Positions 25,415 to 33,684 of a DNA stretch of 64,000 nt are shown piece by piece. This stretch comes from Flavipsychrobacter stenotrophus. Its GTDB lineage: Bacteria; Bacteroidota; Bacteroidia; Chitinophagales; Chitinophagaceae. Within the stretch, counting starts at the first letter, position 1. Each line of letters opens with the position of its first letter. The notes beneath the pieces were generated by a model, which was not told the origin of the DNA, searched no databases, and worked only from the letters and a program-made list of their open reading frames with translations. The position numbers and the translations under genes were made by a program. The DNA lies in contig NZ_PPSL01000002.1 in assembly GCF_002954265.1 (NCBI RefSeq), forward strand, positions 372,001 through 436,000, read 5' to 3'.

Positions 25415-26239
25415 ATGAACAAAATATACATCATATTATTTTTACTGCTGGCTTTTGGGCCGTGCGATGCACAACCTGCCAATGGATCAGTAGCGCCCGA
25501 CTTCACTTTTACTGATATCAATGGAGTGTCGCGCCACCTTTATAGCTACCTGGATTCAGGCAAGTATGTAGCGCTGGATATTTCAGCTACCTGGTGTCAC
25601 CCATGTTGGGACTATCATACTACAGGAACACCCGATAGCTTGTATACATTGCATGATATGCCGGGTGATAATACTTGGCGGGTATTTTTTATTGAGGGAG
25701 ATGGTTCTACCAATTCAGCAGACCTGAACGGCACAGGCACCAGCACACAGGGCGACTGGGTGACCGGCAGTAACTACCCTATCATAGATCCACCAACAGG
25801 CGTGGCGCTCAGCGATTTTTTATCGGGTTACAATATCAATTTCTTTCCTACACTGCTTATTATTTGCCCCAACAGGCAAGTATACCAGGACACACTGAAC
25901 ACGGGCGCAAAACCTATGGTAGCCACCTGGGAGTATGCAGCTGATAAATGTGGTACACTTGGTGTGAGCAATGAAAGGCAGGCAACAGCAATGTCGGTTT
26001 ACCCTAATCCTGTGGCTGACAATGCAACAATACATTGTTGGCTAAAGAATGCCGCCGATGTGAGGATAACAGTGGCCAATATTATGGGGCAGGTAGTTTT
26101 GGAAGAAAGTTACGGGCCGCTGGCGGTTGGTGACCATGCATTGGATTGTAATACAAGTATGCTAACATCGGGGTTGTATTTTTTTACAGTGTATGAAAAT
26201 AATATAGGCCGTGCGCGGGTAAAGGTGGTGGTGGAGTGA
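25415..26239 (+). CDS. Secreted thioredoxin-fold protein with T9SS sorting domain
   Basis: 274 aa. Signal peptide MNKIYIILFLLLAFG...DAQ. Residues ~22-185 form a TlpA/peroxiredoxin-like domain with redox-active Cys61-His-Pro-Cys64 in ATWCHPCW and the cis-Pro loop NFFPTLLII. C-terminal type A sorting domain: VYPNPVADNATI, VRITVANIMGQVV, TSGLYFFTVYEN. Likely a cell-surface or secreted disulfide-handling protein. Start 25415 gives a proper signal peptide, unlike the open frame from 25337. Confidence 0.87.
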   Translation: MNKIYIILFLLLAFGPCDAQPANGSVAPDFTFTDINGVSRHLYSYLDSGKYVALDISATWCHPCWDYHTTGTPDSLYTLHDMPGDNTWRVFFIEGDGSTNSADLNGTGTSTQGDWVTGSNYPIIDPPTGVALSDFLSGYNINFFPTLLIICPNRQVYQDTLNTGAKPMVATWEYAADKCGTLGVSNERQATAMSVYPNPVADNATIHCWLKNAADVRITVANIMGQVVLEESYGPLAVGDHALDCNTSMLTSGLYFFTVYENNIGRARVKVVVE

Positions 26240-26286
26240 TGTTGGTGGGTTTAGAGGCTGCGTCTGGCATGTGTGGCTCATGTTAT

Positions 26287-26312
26287 GTGGAGACGCAATT
26301 ATGCGTCTCTAC
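26287..26312. repeat. REP palindrome (GTGGAGACGC type)
   Basis: Near-perfect palindrome starting GTGGAGACGC and ending GCGTCTCTAC. It sits between convergent genes, 47 bp after the upstream stop. Confidence 0.8.
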
Positions 26313-26335
26313 CACTTGCCGTGAATAATATGTCT

Positions 26336-26363
26336 CAAAAAAAGCCGGAGCAATGCCCCGGCT
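26336..26363 (-). terminator. Terminator for the YHYH gene
   Basis: On the minus strand AGCCGG...CCGGCT stem (26343-26348 with 26358-26363) followed by a run of seven T. Confidence 0.75.
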
Positions 26364-26399
26364 GATTGGTTATGAGTAGTCTGTTTATTCTGTGGTCTG

Positions 26400-27707
26400 T
26401 TATTGTTGGATAACCAGTTTCTGCACTTCAGCAGCGCCTGTTTGCTTATTGAAGCATTTTACAAAGTACAGCCCTGAGCTTAAGTTAATGTTGATGTCCA
26501 TGTTGTTTTTATCAATGGTGGTTGATAGTACTGTTGCGCCTAACTGGTTGTAGATGACCACCTCTGTAAATGCATCGGCTGTAGTAACAAGCGATATATG
26601 ATCGGCAGCAGGATTGGGATACATGCTGAATTTTGTTCCGGCAGCAATAATATCTTCAATGCCGTTGGTTATGGGACTAAGGCAAGACGTAACACCTGCA
26701 GGCATAGACAGCGACGTACCCATGCCAAAGTTGCCCTGGTCGGGCTGACCGTAGTAGTAGATGCCAATGTAGTAGGGGAATGCCGCTGCACCGGTAGCAT
26801 CGGTTGTAACAAAGTAAGCGTAGGTGCCGGCAGGATATTCAGGAGTACGACAGAAGCGGCCATTGTATTCATCAACATCGCCGCCATTAGTAGAAAGCCA
26901 CTCGTAGTCCTCACAATAAGTACCGATAGGGTAAGTAGTGCTCACATCGGGGCCGTATTGCGCTGATGTTAGCACAGTCCCATCGGGCAGCGTGTGGCGG
27001 GTAGTAATGCTACGCATGCTGTAGCCCGACTTCATACGGGTAACACCACTTGTTGAATCCATGGGGTTAGTGTATCCATAAGGACCGTAAACAGGATAAC
27101 CATCAAAGGCAAAACCAACCAGCGGTGAGTGCTTACCTGCGGGCGTGTTCCTGTAATACCTGTAAGGTGTAGTGTGGGTATGGTAGGCTCCCTGCTGCTG
27201 CGGATGCGCGCCAAAAGCGGTATCCAGTACAAAGCCTTCAGACAGTCCTACTTCCACATTCCATATACCTAGTCCACCCGGACCGCCAACATTGGCAGTA
27301 CCATTCCATGAGTTGGCATTGGTCAAACCGTAGATAGGAATACCGTTAAGTAACGAGCCGATGGCACCTACCTTTGGCGATATTACTTTGGTGGTAGCCA
27401 CTACCGGATTGCGGGGAAAGCGGAAGACATAGTTTTGTGCCAGGCAGCTTCCGGGGTTCATGTACTTGCCCATATTGTCGGTAAGCCCCTGCGCTCTCAC
27501 CCATATAGAATCTGTGGAGTAACACATCTTCAATACATCGGCTGAGTCGGCAGAGTTGGTGAATACATACACGGGCGGTCCACTGGTTGCGGTCTGATTC
27601 CAATAGCTCCCTAATTTACCATTCAGGTTCATGGTCCATGCGCTGATGTTGGCCTGAGCATTGGCCAGGGCGGGGCTTAATAGCAGTAAGAATAATAACT
27701 TCTTCAT
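26400..27707 (-). CDS. YHYH-domain secreted protein with T9SS sorting domain
   Basis: 435 aa. Signal peptide to ~18 (ANA-Q). The main part matches the YHYH domain: GLTNANSWNG, AYHTHTTP (YHTH in place of YHYH), then VGFAFDGYPVYGPYG. C-terminal sorting domain with YPNPAADHISLV and GLYFVKCFN. YHYH proteins are of unknown function, with His-rich motifs that suggest metal binding. It lies 15 bp downstream of the di-heme peroxidase gene on the same strand, a likely operon. Confidence 0.87.
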   Translation of the reverse strand: MKKLLFLLLLSPALANAQANISAWTMNLNGKLGSYWNQTATSGPPVYVFTNSADSADVLKMCYSTDSIWVRAQGLTDNMGKYMNPGSCLAQNYVFRFPRNPVVATTKVISPKVGAIGSLLNGIPIYGLTNANSWNGTANVGGPGGLGIWNVEVGLSEGFVLDTAFGAHPQQQGAYHTHTTPYRYYRNTPAGKHSPLVGFAFDGYPVYGPYGYTNPMDSTSGVTRMKSGYSMRSITTRHTLPDGTVLTSAQYGPDVSTTYPIGTYCEDYEWLSTNGGDVDEYNGRFCRTPEYPAGTYAYFVTTDATGAAAFPYYIGIYYYGQPDQGNFGMGTSLSMPAGVTSCLSPITNGIEDIIAAGTKFSMYPNPAADHISLVTTADAFTEVVIYNQLGATVLSTTIDKNNMDININLSSGLYFVKCFNKQTGAAEVQKLVIQQ

Positions 27708-27722
27708 GTGTACTTCTGTTGT

Positions 27723-28733
27723 TTAATTATTAACGAACTCAAACTTTTTATTTTTCAGAAACTCTTCATCAGTAAGCGTCTTCAGGAATAGTATAATATC
27801 TCCTTTGTTCTGCTCGGTAAGCATCAATTTCTTTTGCAGGTGAACAGATAGTGTGCTACTCTGCTGCACATGTTCTGAATACTGGAATAACACCATCTGC
27901 AGGTTGCGGAAACGACCATCGTGCATGTAGGGATAAGTGACCTCAATATTGCGCAATGTGGGCACTTTGAACTTTAGTGAATCGCCTGCATTATGCGTTA
28001 TCTTAACCCGCCCACCATCGGCCAGCGATTCGTCTACAGCCAATCCATTATTTTCGAACTGCCCATTTGTAAACAACGGCTCTTTGTGGCATGCAGCGCA
28101 ATCTTGTTTGAACAGTGCATAGCCATTTGCTTCCCTCTTTGTAAATGTGTCTGCGCCATTCATTACCCTGTCGTACCTGGCATTGGCGCTTACCAGTGTG
28201 AGCATAAACTGTGAGAGGCTTTGCATGATCATATCCACTGTTATCAGCGAGTCGCCGAATGCCCTGAAAAACAGATCGGGATAGTTGCTTGTGGCCTTCA
28301 ACTTTGCCACCACATGTTCCATTGTTTCATCCATCTCCAGCGGATTAGTGATAGGTTTCTGCGCCTGCAGATCGAGCTGCGTTACAGAGCCATCCCACAT
28401 AAAACTATTGCTCCACGCCAGGTTCATCAGCGCAGGTGAATTGCGCGGACCTATCTTACCTTCTATGCCATGACTAAGGCTATGGTCGGTATGTGCAAAG
28501 GCCGTGTATTGTGCATGACAGCTATTGCAGGATATGGTATTATCCCGGGACAATAATGTTTCATTGAACAACCTTTTACCCATTTCTACCTTTTGTGGAT
28601 CTAACGGATTTTTCTTGAAATTATAAGCGGGTTTAGGCCAGCCTGCAGGCACCACAAACCGATCGGCAGGCTTCCTGCTGAACGACAATAGCCCCAATGC
28701 CATTACCACCCCTATAATGATCCACGTCTTCAT
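27723..28733 (-). CDS. Di-heme cytochrome c peroxidase/MauG-like protein
   Basis: 336 aa from Met at 28733 (MKTWIIIGVVMALGLLSF leader). Two heme c sites: Cys69-Asn-Ser-Cys72-His73 and Cys212-Ala-Ala-Cys215-His216. Also PRNSPALMNLAW, FMWDGSVTQL and YPYMHDGRFRNL, typical of the bacterial di-heme CCP/MauG/MbnH superfamily. The frame is open to 28898, but that start lies inside the terminator of the upstream gene. It may reduce peroxide or oxidise a partner protein; the periplasmic partner could be a neighbour. It depends on cytochrome c maturation, whose genes ccmF and ccmE lie nearby. Confidence 0.92.
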   Translation of the reverse strand: MKTWIIIGVVMALGLLSFSRKPADRFVVPAGWPKPAYNFKKNPLDPQKVEMGKRLFNETLLSRDNTISCNSCHAQYTAFAHTDHSLSHGIEGKIGPRNSPALMNLAWSNSFMWDGSVTQLDLQAQKPITNPLEMDETMEHVVAKLKATSNYPDLFFRAFGDSLITVDMIMQSLSQFMLTLVSANARYDRVMNGADTFTKREANGYALFKQDCAACHKEPLFTNGQFENNGLAVDESLADGGRVKITHNAGDSLKFKVPTLRNIEVTYPYMHDGRFRNLQMVLFQYSEHVQQSSTLSVHLQKKLMLTEQNKGDIILFLKTLTDEEFLKNKKFEFVNN

Positions 28734-28865
28734 GCTTACCATTCTTAGACGGCTCAACAGTGTTTTTCCTTCGGACAGACGGCATTCTTTTTTTGGAAGG
28801 AACCGATATTTTTTGGATGAAAAATAATACCCATTCATTAAACGATGACAATTATATACTTGAGC

Positions 28866-28900
28866 AAAAAAAATGCCCTCTCCGGGTGGAGAAGGCATTT
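28866..28900 (-). terminator. Terminator after BNR-type protein gene
   Basis: On the minus strand a 13-bp stem AAATGCCTTCTCC/GGAGAGGGCATTT (one mismatch) with a 4-base loop and a run of eight T. It separates this gene from the di-heme peroxidase and so fixes the latter's start. Confidence 0.85.
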
Positions 28901-28922
28901 CATAAATAGTAAGGAAATCGAA

Positions 28923-30374
28923 TTATTCTATTATCAGTTTGCTGTAATAGCTTTTACCCGCATCATCGCCCATTACAAAATAATATGCGCCGGTCGCAAT
29001 ACCTGGTATTGAGAAGACAGCCGTACCATTCTTTAAAGATGGTACTAAGGCTATATTTCTACCCATATTATCGGTAAGGTAAGCATAGGTTATTGTGTTG
29101 ATCTTGCCCATTGGTACCGTGAAGTTATCGCTGGCAGGATTTGGATAAATGCTGATCATTTCTTTGCGGCTAATATTGGCAACAGATACAGGTGTGTAAG
29201 TACCTTTTATGTACATCACCTTGCCTGTATTATCATCTTCCCACACCACATGTATTTCCCCGCTCTTCATGGCCACGTCGGCATTCATAACACCGCTACC
29301 TGTAGCACCGGGTAGATTGGTATAGCCTGAAAGACCACCCAAAATATTACTGGTAAAAGAGTATGCGATACCATTGCCGGAAGAGGTGTTCTGCTTCCAT
29401 ACTGCAATTGCACTATTACCCACGTTGGCAATGCGGGGATAGTTTTGAGAAGATAGGCCAGTGAACATACCTGTTATCTTTTTCTGTGCGGTGACTGCAG
29501 TCATGGTTGCAATGTTTGTTTTGCTCAGGTAGACATAAGGCATACCAGATGCGTTGCTCATGAAAACAGTGTAGACGCTATCACCCAATACAAAACCATC
29601 AGGCCCGCTCGATGGGCAGGACATGATCATCCAGTTAGAAGTATCAGCCACCCTATTGTTGTAAAATGAAGCTCCGCTGTTGTTGGAAAGGCCCATCCAT
29701 ATATCGCGGATATTGCTTAGGTTATTCCTGAATAAAACCAGTGTATTGGTATCTGATGAAATGATCGATGCGGGGCAGCAATCGCAAACATCGCCGGAAG
29801 CACCGCTAGCCAACGCATCGGGTGAAAAGGTCATTCCGTAATTGGCGGATCTTGTTACTACATATCGCGCATCTGCAAATGCACTATTGAATTTCATGAA
29901 CGCTATCTGCGGATTACCTGTCTTAGTGGTTGTAACTATAGGGAAGCGGGACATGTTCGTATCAATGTTGTCTATTCTCACTGTATCGGAGAAGGTCATC
30001 CCGCCGTCATAAGAATGGGTGAGGTACATGTGGTTCATGTTCATATTTTCGGGAGAACGCTTCACAGCCACGTAAATAGTATCGCCAAATGCAGCCATAT
30101 CAGGCCCCGCCCACGATTGTGCAAATACATTTATTCCTCCGCTCACTGTCACAGGAGTAGTAAATCCTGTACCGTTCCATTTGGCAAATAATGCTTTTGT
30201 ATCTGTCTGTCCCCAAAGTACATATGGGCTGCCGCTCCTGTTCAGCGCTATCCGCGGATGCAGGTTAGCACCTGTTGCTGTAGTTACAGTAACGGGTGTG
30301 CCCCAGGTTATAGTCTGGGAAATTGCGCTTAATGCGGGCAGGGTAAGTGCCAGTAGTGTAAAAAGTCTCTTCAT
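28923..30374 (-). CDS. BNR/sialidase-like secreted protein with T9SS sorting domain
   Basis: 483 aa from Met at 30374 (MKRLFTLLALTLPALSAISQ signal). Repeated beta-propeller-like blades with YDGGMTFSD, ANYGMTFSPD and NNSGASFYNN (Asp-box-like S/N-x-G-x-[ST]-[FW]). A Cys cluster VCDCCPAS and a further MSCPSSG are unusual and could hold metal or heme-like ligands. C-terminal sorting domain: IYPNPASDNFTV, TGAYYFVMG, YYSKLIIE. It need not be a sialidase. It sits beside the di-heme peroxidase. Confidence 0.82.
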   Translation of the reverse strand: MKRLFTLLALTLPALSAISQTITWGTPVTVTTATGANLHPRIALNRSGSPYVLWGQTDTKALFAKWNGTGFTTPVTVSGGINVFAQSWAGPDMAAFGDTIYVAVKRSPENMNMNHMYLTHSYDGGMTFSDTVRIDNIDTNMSRFPIVTTTKTGNPQIAFMKFNSAFADARYVVTRSANYGMTFSPDALASGASGDVCDCCPASIISSDTNTLVLFRNNLSNIRDIWMGLSNNSGASFYNNRVADTSNWMIMSCPSSGPDGFVLGDSVYTVFMSNASGMPYVYLSKTNIATMTAVTAQKKITGMFTGLSSQNYPRIANVGNSAIAVWKQNTSSGNGIAYSFTSNILGGLSGYTNLPGATGSGVMNADVAMKSGEIHVVWEDDNTGKVMYIKGTYTPVSVANISRKEMISIYPNPASDNFTVPMGKINTITYAYLTDNMGRNIALVPSLKNGTAVFSIPGIATGAYYFVMGDDAGKSYYSKLIIE

Positions 30375-30393
30375 CTTTTCGGTTTTATTAAAA

Positions 30394-30401
30394 CAAAAAT
30401 A
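30394..30401 (-). promoter_or_regulatory. Putative -7 element (TATTTTTG) of the BNR-type gene
   Basis: Minus-strand TATTTTTG matches the Bacteroidota TAnnTTTG consensus and lies 20 bp before the ATG at 30374. The -33 element is not clear. Confidence 0.4.
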
Positions 30402-30509
30402 ATGCATTCGTCATGATATAAAAAGTATATTTATGGGTGCTTAGCCATTTAATTGGTGGTAAATGCCTGGTGGTACATTTTTGATGTGTTGTTCTTTAAG
30501 TTAATATTT

Positions 30510-31892
30510 ATGAGAACATTATCCTTTCTTACCGTTCTACTATTATTGTGCTGCATGTATGCAAGCGCACAATATGACACCCGTATCAAACACATACCCA
30601 AGCACAAGCCGGCAGACTCGGCAGAGTATGATGACGGCGAGGAGGAAATGGACGATGACATGGACATGAGCGACCAGCCCAAGAAAATGAAATCCATGCC
30701 CAGTGCATTATCACTATATCTGCCCATGAACAGAAACGGATCGGGCACCAGCTGGTTGCCAGATGCGGCGCCAATGTATGGGTACATGATGCACCATAAG
30801 GAATGGATGTTCATGTCCCATGGAGATATCTATATAAGATACAACAAACAAGACATTACCAATGCAGGCAGCAGAGGTGGCGATAAAATAGATGCCCCAG
30901 ATATGCTGATGGGAATGGCACAAAGAAAAATAGGGACGAAGGGTTTATTGCACTTTAATGTGATGCTGTCTACTGATGCTATAATAGCGGGAGGTAGCGG
31001 GTATCCACTGCTCTTTCAAACAGGCGAGTCGTGGAAGAACCAGCCTTTGGTAGACCGCCAGCATCCTCATGACCTATTCTCCGAACTATCGGCAAGTTAT
31101 TCATATGCCCTATCAGATAAGTCTGACGCGTTCATTTACATTGGCTATCCCGGAGAGCCTGCACTGGGGCCCGTAACGTTTATGCACCGTACATCGGGTA
31201 TGTTTGGCCCCGACGCCCCCATAGGGCACCACTGGCAGGATGCTACACATATCACCTTTGGGGTGGCTACGCTTGGTATACGTTATGGCCGGTTCAGATT
31301 GGAGGGGTCTTCGTTTACAGGCAGAGAGCCTGATGAGGACAGATACGCATTTGACAAACCAAGGTTTAACTCTTTTAGCAGCAGACTATCTTATAACCCA
31401 AGCGCCAACTGGGCTATACAGGTATCATCCGGGTTTATTAAAAGCCCTGAAGCGCTGGCACCGGGTGAAGATATTGTGCGCACCACTGCGTCTGCCACTT
31501 ATGTACATCCTATGGGTAAGAATAAGTTTGTTTCCGCTACTGCGGTATTGGGACAAAATCTTATTGACGGACAAGACGCATCTAACTCTGCCCTACTTGA
31601 GGCAACTTTAAAGCTGAAGAAACTGGCATTGTATACCCGCTACGAATTTGTACAGAAAACAGGCGAAGAACTGAACCTGCCGGGCATTATTTACCGCCTT
31701 GATAAGCAATACCCTGTTCATGCACTTACACTTGGGGGCAGCTATGATGTGTACAGCTTTAAAGGTGTGACCATGGCGGCCGGTGCGCAGCTAGCCGCGT
31801 ATAAAGGAGACAAGGCGTTAAATTCATTGTATGGAGAAATGCCTATATCGGGCGAGGTCTTCCTTCATTTTTATCCGAGATTGATGAACTAA
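30510..31892 (+). CDS. Outer-membrane beta-barrel-like protein with Met/His-rich N-terminus
   Basis: 460 aa from ATG 30510 (MRTLSFLTVLLLLCCMYASA signal). After it comes an acidic, Met-rich stretch (EEEMDDDMDMSD) and MYGYMMHHKEWMFMSHG. The remaining part alternates short beta-strand-like segments (HFNVMLST, SASYSYALSD, FAFDKPRFN, GGSYDVYSF) and ends in Asn. HPHDLFSEL is a conserved-looking motif. This fits an outer-membrane barrel; Met and His content suggests metal handling. It is divergent from the BNR-type gene. Family not named with certainty. Confidence 0.65.
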   Translation: MRTLSFLTVLLLLCCMYASAQYDTRIKHIPKHKPADSAEYDDGEEEMDDDMDMSDQPKKMKSMPSALSLYLPMNRNGSGTSWLPDAAPMYGYMMHHKEWMFMSHGDIYIRYNKQDITNAGSRGGDKIDAPDMLMGMAQRKIGTKGLLHFNVMLSTDAIIAGGSGYPLLFQTGESWKNQPLVDRQHPHDLFSELSASYSYALSDKSDAFIYIGYPGEPALGPVTFMHRTSGMFGPDAPIGHHWQDATHITFGVATLGIRYGRFRLEGSSFTGREPDEDRYAFDKPRFNSFSSRLSYNPSANWAIQVSSGFIKSPEALAPGEDIVRTTASATYVHPMGKNKFVSATAVLGQNLIDGQDASNSALLEATLKLKKLALYTRYEFVQKTGEELNLPGIIYRLDKQYPVHALTLGGSYDVYSFKGVTMAAGAQLAAYKGDKALNSLYGEMPISGEVFLHFYPRLMN

Positions 31893-32075
31893 TACGAGTT
31901 AGACATTAAAAAATCAAGGTTGTGTTGGGCGCGAACCTACGGCTCGCGGATCAGGAATAGGCCCTGTATACTACAAACCTTTTGCACCTACGGCGCAATG
32001 ACATGAATTGTATTTCTAATTTTGATGCTTAACCAGCACAACAGATTATAACGTATTTATTGCATCACCTTCACT
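31893..32075. other. Short gap with GACCCTACGGGGCAATGAC-like unit
   Basis: ACTACAAACCTTTTGCACCT and CGGCGCAATGAC near 31970-32003 resemble 8983-9009. A GCGAACCTACGGCTCGCGG palindrome lies near 31930. No gene seen. Confidence 0.5.
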
Positions 32076-32083
32076 TACCTTTG
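32076..32083 (+). promoter_or_regulatory. Putative -7 element TACCTTTG
   Basis: Exact match to TAnnTTTG 29 bp before the DUF445 ATG. A -33 TTG lies only 13 bp upstream, which is short, so only the -7 part is supported. Confidence 0.4.
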
Positions 32084-32112
32084 CAACCGTTTTACTTACG
32101 ATCATTATACCT

Positions 32113-32721
32113 ATGCATAGTTTATCATTCTGGGCACAGCCCTTTGTTTCTGCATTTATTGGTTGGTTTACTACGTGGCTGGCTTTTTACATGCTGTTTC
32201 ACCCGCGTAAGCCCATTCACATTTTCGGGTTAACGATACAGGGGATCTTCCCGAAGCGGCAGCATATATTTGCTCAGAAGCTGGGTAGCGTAGTGGCCAA
32301 TGACCTTTTGAATGCAGCTCAAATAGCCGAAAAGATTAAGGACCCCGATCAGCTGGCTGCGGTAATGCCGGATATTGAAAAGCATATAGACACGTTCCTC
32401 AATACACGCCTGAAAGAAAAGATGCCGGTAATCTCCATGTTTGTTGGGCAGGGCATGCTGGAAAAAGTGAAAGAGGGACTGATGGAGGAAATTGAAATAA
32501 TGCTGCCTGAAGTGATCGGCAAATATGCAGATAACCTGGTGCATAAAATAGATGTGCAAAAGATGGTGACTGATAAGGTTGCGGGCTTCTCATCAGACAA
32601 GCTGGAAGAGATACTGGCCACTGTGATGAAGCGCGAATTCAGGCTTATTGAAGGCATTTGCGGTGTGTTCGGCTTCCTGATAGGATTGATACAAATGGGA
32701 TTGAGTTTTGTACATTTCTAA
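32113..32721 (+). CDS. DUF445 family membrane protein
   Basis: 202 aa. N-terminal membrane span with GWFTTWLAFYMLFHPRKPI and the GLTIQGIFPKRQ motif of DUF445/YheB-like proteins, a helical middle (~60-170), and a C-terminal hydrophobic span (FGFLIGLIQMGLSF). Function unknown. Its stop is 6 bp from the stop of the converging UbiA-like gene. Confidence 0.85.
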   Translation: MHSLSFWAQPFVSAFIGWFTTWLAFYMLFHPRKPIHIFGLTIQGIFPKRQHIFAQKLGSVVANDLLNAAQIAEKIKDPDQLAAVMPDIEKHIDTFLNTRLKEKMPVISMFVGQGMLEKVKEGLMEEIEIMLPEVIGKYADNLVHKIDVQKMVTDKVAGFSSDKLEEILATVMKREFRLIEGICGVFGFLIGLIQMGLSFVHF

Positions 32722-32727
32722 GCCCTG

Positions 32728-33567
32728 TTATAACAATAGAACCAGTAAAGAGTACACGATCATTACGCCATCGGCATAAATAAGGTAATTACGTTCGCTG
32801 TTGTGTGTCTTCAGGTATTCGGCTACATACCTGGTGACTATAGCAGTGATCACTACTGCTACCAGCCTGTACCATAGCGGATAACGCAGGTATTGAACGA
32901 TGCCGGCAAGCATAAATAAGATCAACGAAATATTGATCACCGTATAGCTATTCTTTATGCCCACTATCTGCGGAAAGGTATTGATATTGCTGGCAATGTC
33001 ATCCTTCACATCTCGTATGTCAAAGATGATGCACAGTGAGAAAATAAACATGAACCGCACTACAATTTCGTAAGGGAAGTCGCTTACGTGCCTTTGCCAG
33101 TAGAGCATGGGCAATACAGATGTTACTATCGTCCATACACTAGCCAAAGACAATATCTTCAGCCAGCCAAAATCGCGCAACCGTTTCTTTGTTTTGAATG
33201 GCAATAATGGCATAGAATAGGCAAAAGATATGAACCCCAGTACGGCACAGGCGATCAACATTTTTTCAGACAGTAAGACACGAAAACTTGCTGCCATCAT
33301 AAACAGGCCAATAAAAGACATTAGCGCATATACCTGCCGGTGCCAGCTGGTAAGCCGCGGCAAGCCTACCTCAACAGACTTTCTCCGCTTCACCGCTTTA
33401 TGCAGGTTGTAGACAACAAGCGTACAACCATAGACGAACACGTCAAGCTGATTGAACCACGGGATAGGAATATCATTGACGAGCCGCTCGGTAGCCATGC
33501 ACAGGCCCATAGCGCAAAATGCGGTAAATGAGCTTGTCAGCAAAAACCAGTCGAGGAGTTTCTTCAT
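32728..33567 (-). CDS. UbiA-superfamily-like membrane protein
   Basis: 279 aa, about eight hydrophobic spans. The second Asp-rich motif of UbiA prenyltransferases is visible as FDIRDVKDDIASN with the following FPQIVG; the YSMPLLPF and RLRDFGWLK loop also fits. The first Asp-rich motif (NDxxD) is not seen; the matching region reads VVYNLHKAVKR, so the catalytic diphosphate site may be changed. May transfer a prenyl or another group in lipid or quinone synthesis, but activity is not certain. Confidence 0.65.
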   Translation of the reverse strand: MKKLLDWFLLTSSFTAFCAMGLCMATERLVNDIPIPWFNQLDVFVYGCTLVVYNLHKAVKRRKSVEVGLPRLTSWHRQVYALMSFIGLFMMAASFRVLLSEKMLIACAVLGFISFAYSMPLLPFKTKKRLRDFGWLKILSLASVWTIVTSVLPMLYWQRHVSDFPYEIVVRFMFIFSLCIIFDIRDVKDDIASNINTFPQIVGIKNSYTVINISLILFMLAGIVQYLRYPLWYRLVAVVITAIVTRYVAEYLKTHNSERNYLIYADGVMIVYSLLVLLL

Positions 33568-33605
33568 TGAATAATTTGGCTTTGTAAAAGTCGCTATTCC
33601 TATCC

Positions 33606-33643
33606 AAAAAACGGCAAAGCCCCGAACTTCCGTACGGGGCTTT
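33606..33643 (-). terminator. Terminator after acyl-CoA carboxylase gene
   Basis: Minus-strand stem AAAGCCCCG/CGGGGCTTT followed by GCCGTTTTTT. It lies 40-80 bp after the carboxylase stop and ahead of the UbiA-like gene. Confidence 0.8.
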
Positions 33644-33684
33644 ACGAATAAAACACTTTTTACTTTTAAGTTTTTACTTTTTAC

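Noticed and set aside
28734-28898. N-terminal extension of the di-heme peroxidase
   Set aside because: It would start inside the terminator hairpin of the upstream gene. The Met at 28733 gives a proper leader segment.
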